A DNA stretch of 64,000 nt, taken from the NCBI RefSeq assembly GCF_000010185.1, contig NC_010376.1, forward strand, positions 868,001 through 932,000. The letters run 5' to 3'. Every line of letters begins with the position of its first letter. Position 1 is the stretch's first letter. This DNA comes from Finegoldia magna ATCC 29328. Its GTDB lineage: Bacteria > Bacillota > Clostridia > Tissierellales > Peptoniphilaceae. Positions 57,370 through 64,000 of the stretch are shown here, piece by piece. The position numbers and the translations under genes are program-made. The notes under the pieces are model-generated. The model worked only from the letters and a program-made list of their open reading frames with translations. It was not told where the DNA came from and did not search any database.

Positions 57370-58062
57370 TTACCTCAATTCTTGAATAACGTACGATGCA
57401 ATCATTAGTCCAACACATGAAGGGACAAAGCTAATGCTTGCTGGAGCATTTCTTCCGTTTGCAGATAAAACTTCTCCCGACCTTTTTTCATCGGACCAAA
57501 TGCATGTAAGCTTGTTAACGTTTCTTCTTTTTAGCTCTTTTCTCATTACTTTAGCCATTGGACAAGTGTGGGTCTTTTTAATATCCGTAATTCTAAAAAG
57601 AAAAGGATTTAGTTTTGATCCAGCACCCATAGAACTTATTAATTTAATATCGTTTTTATAACAGTACTCAGCCAAATCTAGCTTTGCTGATATTAAGTCA
57701 ATAGCGTCTATAACATAATTATAATCTTTAAGATTGAAAAAATCAACAGTAGATTTATCAAACTTTTCCCTAAACTTAATAACTTTGCAATTCGGATTAA
57801 TTTTATGAATTCTTTTTTCAAATTCATCCACTTTATAATTTCCAACAGTATCTTCCAAAGCAATAATTTGACGATTGATGTTTGTTATATCTATCGTATC
57901 ATAATCTACTATTGCTAATGTTCCTACTCCACATCTAGCCAAAGCTTCTATAACAAAACCTCCAACTCCGCCGCAGCCAATCACAGCTACTTTGGAGTTT
58001 ATGATATTTTCGAGGTCATTTTCACCTATTAGAAGTTTTGTTCTTTCAAATCTTTTGTCCAT
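57370..58062 (-). CDS. tcdA: tRNA threonylcarbamoyladenosine dehydratase-like (ThiF/MoeB/HesA family)
   Basis: The 230-residue E1-like enzyme has the nucleotide motif VIGCGGVGGFVIEALARCGVG and DYDTIDITNINRQ. The general shape and length fit TcdA, which cyclises t6A37 in tRNA to ct6A. The C-terminal part has C-rich LTCIWSDEKRSGEV. The symbol is a family-level assignment. It starts one base after aspS and lies before the RseC-like gene. Confidence 0.87.
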   Translation of the reverse strand: MDKRFERTKLLIGENDLENIINSKVAVIGCGGVGGFVIEALARCGVGTLAIVDYDTIDITNINRQIIALEDTVGNYKVDEFEKRIHKINPNCKVIKFREKFDKSTVDFFNLKDYNYVIDAIDLISAKLDLAEYCYKNDIKLISSMGAGSKLNPFLFRITDIKKTHTCPMAKVMRKELKRRNVNKLTCIWSDEKRSGEVLSANGRNAPASISFVPSCVGLMIASYVIQELR

Positions 58063-58063
58063 A

Positions 58064-59830
58064 CTAATCTAATTTAATGTGAATTTCTTTAAGTTGTTTT
58101 TCGTCAACATTTGTTGGAGCACCAGTTAATAAATCTGTAGCAGATTGTGTCTTAGGGAATGCTATAACATCTTTGATATTATCAGTTCCAACTAATAGCA
58201 TCATAAGTCTGTCCATACCGTAAGCTAATCCACCATGTGGAGGTGTTCCATAGTTAAAAGCTTCAACAAAGAAACCAAATTTATTTTCAATCATTTCTTC
58301 AGTTAATTCTAGTGCTTCGAACATTTTCTTTTGCAAATCAGAATTGTTAATTCTGATTGAACCACCGCCGATTTCGTCTCCATTACATACAATATCGTAA
58401 GCCTTAGCTCTTACTTTTTCCTTGTCAGTTAATAAATATTGTATGTCTTCTTCTTTTGGCATTGTAAATGGATGATGCATTGCTACAAATCTATTTTCTT
58501 CTTCGTCATATTCAAACAATGGGAAATCAACTATCCATACAAATTCAAAAGTATCATTGTCAACCAAATTCATATCTCGTGCGATTCTATTTCTTAATGC
58601 ACTTAATCCGTTAAATACAACATCATTTTTATCTGCTAAAATAAATATCAATGCATTTTCGTCTTCTTTTGTAGATTCAATTATTGAGTTCAATTCTTCA
58701 TCAGATAAGAATTTTTTAATTGAAGATTGAATTTCTCCATCGTGAACTCTAATCCAACTTAACCCTTTAGCTCCGTATTCTTTCACAAATTTTTCTAATT
58801 TGTCAATTTTCTTACGTGAGTATTCACTTTCGTAATTACCTATATTGATGCATCTAACGCTCTTATTCTTTTCATTACAGCTTGAAAATACTTTGAATTC
58901 TGAATCTTTTACTAATTCAGTAATATTCTTCAATTCAAATCCAAATCTCAAATCAGGCTTGTCGCATCCATATCTTTCCATTGCTTCTGAGTAAGTCATT
59001 CTTTTAATAGGAGTTGGAATATCAATTCCTCTGATTTCTTTGAAAAGTTTTTTAATCAAGCCTTCATTAATTGTCATTACATCTTCTTGATCCACAAAAC
59101 TCATTTCCATGTCCACTTGTGTGAATTCTGGCTGTCTATTTGCTCTTAAATCTTCATCTCTAAAGCATTTTACAATTTGATAGTATCTGTCCATTCCACT
59201 TATCATAAGAAGTTGCTTCATTAATTGTGGCGATTGTGGTAGTGCGTAAAATCTATGTTCATTTACTCTACTAGCTACTAAATAATCTCTGGCTCCTTCT
59301 GGAGTGGGCTTTCCTAAGACTGGAGTTTCAATTTCATAAAATCCATTTTCATCTAAATATTCACGAATTAATTTATTAGTTTTGGCTCTTAGTTTTAGAT
59401 TATTTTGTAATTTAGGTTTTCTTAAATCCAAATATCTATATTTTAATCTAACAGCTTCTTGTGCATTATCATCATCTTTAATGTAAATTGGAGGAACGTT
59501 AGCTGTATCCAAAACAATTAGTTCATTGGCTATAACTTCAATTTCTCCAGTAGGAATGTTATTGTTTTTTGATTCTCTTTCTCTAACATCACCTTTTACA
59601 CACAAAACATATTCACTTTTTACATCTTTTGCTTTATCAAAAATCTCTTTGTTATCGTCTTTTATAGCTATTTGAGTTATTCCTGTATTATCTCTCAAAT
59701 CTATAAATATAAGAGATCCCAAGTTTCTTTCTTTTTGAACCCATCCCATAAGAATGACTTCTTTGTTTACATCACTTAATCTCAACTCCCCACACATGTG
59801 AGTACGTCTAAGATTTCCCATACTATTCAT
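58064..59830 (-). CDS. aspS: aspartyl-tRNA synthetase (bacterial type)
   Basis: The 588-residue class IIb enzyme has an N-terminal OB anticodon-binding domain, the class II motifs (FTQVDMEMSF motif 2 with FRDEDLRANRQPE, and GLAYGMDRLMMLL motif 3), and the GAD insertion domain typical of bacterial AspRS. Start at the ATG 59830 with AGGAGG. The T-box leader upstream controls it by uncharged tRNA-Asp. The non-discriminating form cannot be told from the sequence alone. Confidence 0.97.
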   Translation of the reverse strand: MNSMGNLRRTHMCGELRLSDVNKEVILMGWVQKERNLGSLIFIDLRDNTGITQIAIKDDNKEIFDKAKDVKSEYVLCVKGDVRERESKNNNIPTGEIEVIANELIVLDTANVPPIYIKDDDNAQEAVRLKYRYLDLRKPKLQNNLKLRAKTNKLIREYLDENGFYEIETPVLGKPTPEGARDYLVASRVNEHRFYALPQSPQLMKQLLMISGMDRYYQIVKCFRDEDLRANRQPEFTQVDMEMSFVDQEDVMTINEGLIKKLFKEIRGIDIPTPIKRMTYSEAMERYGCDKPDLRFGFELKNITELVKDSEFKVFSSCNEKNKSVRCINIGNYESEYSRKKIDKLEKFVKEYGAKGLSWIRVHDGEIQSSIKKFLSDEELNSIIESTKEDENALIFILADKNDVVFNGLSALRNRIARDMNLVDNDTFEFVWIVDFPLFEYDEEENRFVAMHHPFTMPKEEDIQYLLTDKEKVRAKAYDIVCNGDEIGGGSIRINNSDLQKKMFEALELTEEMIENKFGFFVEAFNYGTPPHGGLAYGMDRLMMLLVGTDNIKDVIAFPKTQSATDLLTGAPTNVDEKQLKEIHIKLD

Positions 59831-59839
59831 AAAAACCTC

Positions 59840-60045
59840 CTAAAATAAAAAACTCGTCCTTATGATAAGGGACGAGATAAATCGCGGTACCACCCTAATT
59901 AGGTAAACCTCACTTTAATTTATAACGCTATTAAGCGGAAAATTCGACTCAAAAATGTCTGCAATTACTATGAATAATAAGTCACACCAACCCTTATCTC
60001 TCTGAAAATCAATCATAATGCGCTCTTTTTATCTTTGTCTTTACA
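59840..60045 (-). promoter_or_regulatory. T-box leader of aspS
   Basis: The minus strand holds the 14-nt T-box AGGGTGGTACCGCG (59883-59896), which pairs with the tRNA acceptor end. After it a terminator hairpin (CTCGTCCCTTAT / ATAAGGACGAG, one bulged G, 59853-59876) ends in TTTTTTA (59847-59852). Upstream is the stem I region, with a GAC (Asp) codon at 59957-59959 followed by A, my candidate specifier. Uncharged tRNA-Asp would favour the antiterminator and aspS expression. The specifier placement is an inference; the gene context supports Asp. Confidence 0.92.
59844..59876 (-). terminator. T-box conditional terminator before aspS
   Basis: This is the intrinsic terminator of the T-box leader, CTCGTCC... 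with a run of six T at its end; it overlaps the antiterminator in the usual mutually exclusive way. Confidence 0.88.
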
Positions 60046-60051
60046 ATAAAA

Positions 60052-60080
60052 ATTATATTCAAAAAACTTTGAATTGTCAA
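60052..60080 (-). promoter_or_regulatory. consensus promoter of the aspS T-box leader
   Basis: On the minus strand TTGACA (60075-60080), exactly 17 bases, then TATAAT (60052-60057). Predicted start near 60045. The -35 lies 2 bases from the murJ stop. Confidence 0.88.
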
Positions 60081-60081
60081 A

Positions 60082-61608
60082 CTATCTATTTTTTCTTCTA
60101 TTTTTATAAAAAGCTATGATTTCGTTTAGCTCATCAACTTTTAATATTATGATACAACTTAAATAACTAATTCCGGCAACAACTATCGACATCATTAGAG
60201 ATAATGTATTTGAGAATCTTATATTTGTAGTTTTAAATGTAATATATGATAGAGCTCCCATTATCAAAGACGATATTAACATTTTAAAAATATTTACAAA
60301 AGATGATTTTGTAGAACTAAAATCCCCAATTTTTTTGTGCAATCTAATTATAATCATTGCTGCTCCAATAAGATTTGCGAAACTAGTTGCTACTGCTAAT
60401 CCAACTAAACCTAAAATTCTTGATAAAATTATATTTCCTATAATATTTATCACAACCATTATTACAGAATTAATCGTAGGAGTTTTTGTATCATTCATGG
60501 CATAAAATGATTTCGACAAAATATCTCTGATAGCTGTTCCTATAATTCCAAGAGCATAGAAGAACATGCAAACTGATGTCATGTCAACATCATTCATCGT
60601 AAATGCTCCCCTAAAAAATAACATCTTTGTAATTGGATACGATAAAACCAAAAGTCCTATTGTGGCCGGAATTACTAAAATACAAATCATAGACATTGAT
60701 TTCATGATGCTATCTTTCATTTTATTCAAATCATTTGCGATAAAATTTCTTGATAATTCAGGATATACGATAACTGAAATATTCGCTATGACAATTCCCG
60801 TTACAAATTCAATCAATCGTGATGCATAATTTAAAATAGGTATACCATTAGCTGAAACTGTTGATGCTATCGATTTATCAACCATAACATTGATTTGATT
60901 AACTGACACTCCTAAAATTATTGGTATGGACAATAATACAATCATTTTTACATTTTTATCAGAAAAATCTAGAATCTTATGATACTTAAATTTTTTTCTT
61001 TTTGTTATAAATACGTATGGCAAATATTGAAGTGCATTTCCCAATAGCAATCCTATCCCAACTATCATATTATTATCGTATTTATTGGAAATTACAAGAG
61101 CTAGAATTATAAAGAAATTCATTATAAACCCTTGTAGATTTTGAACCACAAAGTGATTATTTGCATTCAAATAACCTTTGAATACACAAGACATTATGGA
61201 TGGTATCATTGACAGTAAAGTCAATCGCATAAATTTAATAGTTAATTCTTTTGTGTATCCAGTAAACCCAGGCGCAAAAATCTTAATTACCGATGGTGTA
61301 AAAATTTCAAGCAATACTATTAATGCTAAAATTATAATAACTACTATATTATTAATATTTGATGTAAATATATCTCCTTCTTCTTTCCCTTTTTCATGTA
61401 CAATTTTATTGTATATTGGAATAAAAGATGTAGAAATCCCTGCTGAAAACAAGCTTACTATTGTAATTGGAAGTATTTGCGAAACTAAAAAAGCATTAGC
61501 AACTGGACCATTCGTTGGAAAAAAATAAGCTAGTGTAGTTTCTCTTACCAATCCCAAGACTTTCGATAGTAGCGTGATGATCATAAGTAAAATTGCAGTC
61601 TTTTTCAT
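60082..61608 (-). CDS. murJ: lipid II flippase MurJ (MviN family)
   Basis: The 508-residue membrane protein has about 13-14 hydrophobic segments and the family N-terminus LLSKVLGLVRETTLAYFFPTNGPVANAFLVSQ. Lipid II is moved across the membrane for peptidoglycan synthesis. AGGAGAT precedes the ATG. It is transcribed alone or with the T-box region's upstream; no terminator is visible between murJ and the aspS promoter. The protein shares its promoter region with the divergent regulator. Confidence 0.93.
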   Translation of the reverse strand: MKKTAILLMIITLLSKVLGLVRETTLAYFFPTNGPVANAFLVSQILPITIVSLFSAGISTSFIPIYNKIVHEKGKEEGDIFTSNINNIVVIIILALIVLLEIFTPSVIKIFAPGFTGYTKELTIKFMRLTLLSMIPSIMSCVFKGYLNANNHFVVQNLQGFIMNFFIILALVISNKYDNNMIVGIGLLLGNALQYLPYVFITKRKKFKYHKILDFSDKNVKMIVLLSIPIILGVSVNQINVMVDKSIASTVSANGIPILNYASRLIEFVTGIVIANISVIVYPELSRNFIANDLNKMKDSIMKSMSMICILVIPATIGLLVLSYPITKMLFFRGAFTMNDVDMTSVCMFFYALGIIGTAIRDILSKSFYAMNDTKTPTINSVIMVVINIIGNIILSRILGLVGLAVATSFANLIGAAMIIIRLHKKIGDFSSTKSSFVNIFKMLISSLIMGALSYITFKTTNIRFSNTLSLMMSIVVAGISYLSCIIILKVDELNEIIAFYKNRRKNR

Positions 61609-61639
61609 AAGTATCTCCTGTTTATATTTAAAAAATTTG

Positions 61640-61672
61640 TTGATTGTGATATTATTTATACTATAGATAATA
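61640..61672. promoter_or_regulatory. divergent murJ/regulator promoter region with a 23-bp palindrome
   Basis: On the plus strand TTGATT (61640-61645), 16 bases, then TATAGA (61662-61667) is the best promoter for the PucR-type gene. The segment 61650-61672 is an AT-rich palindrome, identical to its own reverse complement except one mismatched pair and the centre base. It overlaps the spacer and the -10 on the plus side and a likely -10 (TATAAA or TATAAT) for murJ on the minus side, so it may be an operator. Confidence 0.5.
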
Positions 61673-61704
61673 ACACAGGTCTAACGATAATTAAAGGTGA
61701 TAAT

Positions 61705-63063
61705 ATGAATATAAGATTATTGATAAAAAAATTGGATAAATTTGTGGACTCATCAGATATAAAAATTTTAAATGATATTAATAATATTTCTTTAAATTCT
61801 ATTTCTGATCAAAAAAACACCTTATCCATTATTGAATACGACAAAAATATTGTGTGTCCTAAAAACTCTAATATTCTCTTTTTGAAATCTCAAGATAAAT
61901 TTTTAGAAAATGAAAATTCAAATATTATTTATTCCAGAGAAGAAGATATTTTTAAAGTTTACGACATTGTAAATGGATTTTTACGCGAAAATTCCGAGTT
62001 CTATAATAGAATTCACAATACAATTTCAAACCGTGAGGCCGTTAATAATTTGCTTTTAATCATAAAAGATTATTTCGATGTAAATGTGTGTCTTTTGAAC
62101 TCAAACAAAAAGTTGTTACTAAATACATTTGATTTCTCAACTATCAAAAAGATTTATCCATTGGAGATAAAAAAGAAAAGCTTGAGTAAATTATATGGAT
62201 ATCTTGCCTTTGAAACTATTGAAGATGAATATGATTTCGAATTTAAAAAAATTTCCAAGATAATTTCAACATACATTTATAACAACGTAAATGGCCTGAT
62301 AAATTCAAAAGAAGACATATATAGCACTATTAAGAATTTGATTTCTGGAAACATTACTGATAAAGACGAAGAAAATATTGCAAATATAGGTTGGAAAACG
62401 GATGACAAATACGATATTAATGTAATTAAAATTGAAGGTGGGTTATTTAAATACCAAGACATGTTCTCACATGGAAATAGGTTTGTGTTGGATTATCCAA
62501 TGTATATGTATTCTGTGTTGCAAGAAGGATATCTTGTCTTATTAACTAATAATAAAATTAAAGATGTATCATCAGTAAAGACAAATCTAAACTTTTTCAT
62601 TGAAAAATACGATTTAAAAAGTATTAAATTATCACTAAAAAACAATTTATTCAATTTAAAAAAAGCTTATGATTTATCTAGAAGAATTTTAGAGAACAAT
62701 ATTGAATTAACTGAAAACATAAACGATAATTGCTGCAAGATAATTTATGATTTGATGTGCTTAGATTCTGAAATCGAAATCTTGGTTCCTGAATTTATTT
62801 ACAAGCTTAAATATGACGATATAAATAACGGTACAGACCTTCTTAGAACATTATACTTTTACCTTGTAGAAGAACGATCACTAATCAAAGCATCTCAAAG
62901 GTTGAATGTTCACAGAAACTCCATTGTTTACAGAATAAATAAAATCAATGAATTAGTTGATATTAATTTAGATAATTATAAAGCAAGAAAAAACATAATA
63001 AGTGCCTTGGAAATAATCGACAGATTAGACAATACGCTAAAAATAACAGAAGAAGACATTTAA
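61705..63063 (+). CDS. PucR/CdaR-family transcriptional regulator
   Basis: The 452-residue protein has a C-terminal PucR helix-turn-helix (about 380-435, LRTLYFYLVEERSLIKASQRLNVHRNSIVYRINKINEL), preceded by a GGDEF-like region (about 220-320) and a PucR-type N-terminal domain. The family regulates purine, sugar-diacid or amino-acid genes; the effector here is unknown. An AAAGGTG precedes the ATG. Being divergent from murJ, it may control murJ or its own promoter. Confidence 0.85.
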   Translation: MNIRLLIKKLDKFVDSSDIKILNDINNISLNSISDQKNTLSIIEYDKNIVCPKNSNILFLKSQDKFLENENSNIIYSREEDIFKVYDIVNGFLRENSEFYNRIHNTISNREAVNNLLLIIKDYFDVNVCLLNSNKKLLLNTFDFSTIKKIYPLEIKKKSLSKLYGYLAFETIEDEYDFEFKKISKIISTYIYNNVNGLINSKEDIYSTIKNLISGNITDKDEENIANIGWKTDDKYDINVIKIEGGLFKYQDMFSHGNRFVLDYPMYMYSVLQEGYLVLLTNNKIKDVSSVKTNLNFFIEKYDLKSIKLSLKNNLFNLKKAYDLSRRILENNIELTENINDNCCKIIYDLMCLDSEIEILVPEFIYKLKYDDINNGTDLLRTLYFYLVEERSLIKASQRLNVHRNSIVYRINKINELVDINLDNYKARKNIISALEIIDRLDNTLKITEEDI

Positions 63064-63082
63064 TTGTCTTCTTCTATTTTTT
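63048..63082. terminator. bidirectional terminator formed by the two gene ends
   Basis: An 11-bp perfect stem (AGAAGAAGACA 63048-63058 and TGTCTTCTTCT 63065-63075) with a 6-base loop is followed by TATTTTTT on the plus strand, and by TTATTTTT on the minus strand. The stop codons of both convergent genes lie in the loop. The same palindrome codes for Glu-Glu-Asp near both C-termini. Confidence 0.82.
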
Positions 63083-63989
63083 GCAATAATTGCATTGCCA
63101 TATTAAATATATCTTCGTGCACATCGTCATACGAAACTAATGTCGATAATGTATCTTGTGCTTGTTCTACCCTATTACAATTAAGCTCAATTACTGCTTT
63201 ATTGTACAATAAAATTTCATTATCTGTATGAATTTTTAATCCTCTATTTAAAACTTGAATTGATTTATCAAAATCATAATCATTAAAGTAAGCCACAGAC
63301 ATATCGTTGTACAAATCAACGTGATCAAATCCCATATTTTCTGATTTTTCAAAATATTCTATAGCTTTATCTAATTCATTCATATTTAAGTAACATTTGC
63401 CCATTAAATAAACAATTCTAGAATTCTTTTCAAGTTTTTCGAAAATTTCAAGAGCTTTTTGTGGTTTTGAGTTGATTAAAGTTGTAGCAAAATCCAAATC
63501 TCTTAATGGCTTTATATCATCCATTAAACGTTCAACTTCATTAATGACAATTAACACTCTTTTTTCATCGTAATCGTTAGGTAGAGTTGCCATTTTATGT
63601 GTATTTTTTAAATAATCATAAGCTTTTATATAATTGTGATTTAATAATTCTAAGTTCGCAAGTTCTACATAATTTAAGAAAAAGTCTGGATAATTTGCAA
63701 CATTTTCATTTAGAACTCTGAATGCTTCTTCTATAAAAATACTAGAATTAAACTCATCTTCAAGAGCCATTAACCTCAAACAATACGCATAGTAATAGGC
63801 ATTATCCGGGATATCAGATTTTAATATATCATTTGTTCTAAAATAAATAACAGCTTCTTTTGGATTAGAAATCTTTTCAACTCCCATAGATATTATTGAT
63901 TTTTCAATTTCAGGAAATATATTGTACATAATATCTGTGTAATTAACACAGTATTTGAATGTTCTATCATAAGCTATGTTATAAATCAT
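63060..63989 (-). CDS. tetratricopeptide repeat protein
   Basis: The 309-residue cytosolic protein is nearly all helical. TPR motifs are clearest at about 190-295 (YLMGKCYLNMNELDKAIEYFEKSE, DLYNDMSVAYFNDYDFDKSIQVLNRGL, LLYNKAVIELNCNRVEQAQDTL). No enzyme motif. It is likely a scaffold or regulator of unknown partner. AAAGGT precedes the ATG. It overlaps the end of the convergent regulator gene by 4 bases. Confidence 0.85.
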   Translation of the reverse strand: MIYNIAYDRTFKYCVNYTDIMYNIFPEIEKSIISMGVEKISNPKEAVIYFRTNDILKSDIPDNAYYYAYCLRLMALEDEFNSSIFIEEAFRVLNENVANYPDFFLNYVELANLELLNHNYIKAYDYLKNTHKMATLPNDYDEKRVLIVINEVERLMDDIKPLRDLDFATTLINSKPQKALEIFEKLEKNSRIVYLMGKCYLNMNELDKAIEYFEKSENMGFDHVDLYNDMSVAYFNDYDFDKSIQVLNRGLKIHTDNEILLYNKAVIELNCNRVEQAQDTLSTLVSYDDVHEDIFNMAMQLLQKIEEDN

Positions 63990-64000
63990 ACCTTTAATTA

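Overview
This window is AT-rich, densely coded chromosomal DNA from a low-GC Gram-positive bacterium. The gene set and order (asp23-nusB-xseAB-ispA-tlyA-argR-recN, an IspH/S1 fusion, a class A RNase P RNA, a T-box before aspS, a PPDK/PPDK-regulator pair) fit an anaerobic clostridial relative. My best guess is the Peptoniphilaceae (a Finegoldia-like anaerobic coccus); this is inference from content, not a database match. Nearly everything is core housekeeping. I see no insertion sequence, prophage, CRISPR array, tRNA, rRNA operon, toxin-antitoxin pair or defence locus. The only gap over 300 bases between protein genes, about 23816-24200, is filled by rnpB and its terminator.

Layout. 1-4.6 kb (+ strand): 3' end of the PPDK regulatory kinase/phosphorylase, ppdK, and a FemAB-type peptidoglycan bridge transferase. 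4.6-20.9 kb (- strand): a cold-shock/Hsp33/MATE cluster, then a run read downward from 20.9 kb: ruvC-ruvA-ruvB-queA-tgt-yajC, recJ, relA-dtd-metallohydrolase-valS-small membrane protein-hpt-methyltransferase. 21.0-23.8 kb (+): a short-chain dehydrogenase followed by a response regulator and sensor kinase, with overlapping reading frames. 23.9-29.7 kb (-): rnpB, then dgt-dnaG-rpoD-trmK-nif3. 29.7-44.5 kb (-): one very compact run from asp23 to ispH-rpsA covering transcription antitermination, nucleases, isoprenoid synthesis, RNA modification, chromosome segregation (scpA/scpB), phospholipid acylation and translation. 44.5-52.5 kb (-): rpmF, plsX, acpP, rnc, a radical SAM protein, smc and ftsY. 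52.5-61.6 kb (-): der-plsY-ackA, tcdA-rseC-like-glyA, T-box-controlled aspS, and murJ. 61.7-64 kb: a PucR/CdaR-type regulator (+) and a TPR protein (-) that converge.

The genes form mainly an information-processing and envelope core: replication (dnaG), transcription (rpoD, nusB), RNA processing (rnpB, rnc, tlyA, tgt/queA), aminoacyl-tRNA synthesis and proofreading (valS, aspS, dtd), recombination and repair (ruvABC, recJ, recN, xseAB), chromosome organisation (smc, scpAB), membrane lipid synthesis (plsX, plsY, plsC, acpP) and central pyruvate/acetate metabolism (ppdK, ackA). Several starts were moved downstream of the longest reading frame because a clear Shine-Dalgarno and family length support it (valS, tgt, rpoD, dnaG, dgt, tlyA, ispA, xseB, asp23, glyA, the sensor kinase).

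I did not find a convincing new multi-gene system. The best leads are smaller: a cytidylate kinase with about 72 extra N-terminal residues, an unlisted 56-residue single-span membrane protein between valS and hpt, an unassigned 115-residue protein inside the long operon, two convergent genes whose last codons and stop codons form one two-way terminator hairpin, terminator hairpins set directly against the ribosome-binding sites of hslO, recJ and nusB, and a 23-bp palindrome in the divergent murJ/regulator promoter.
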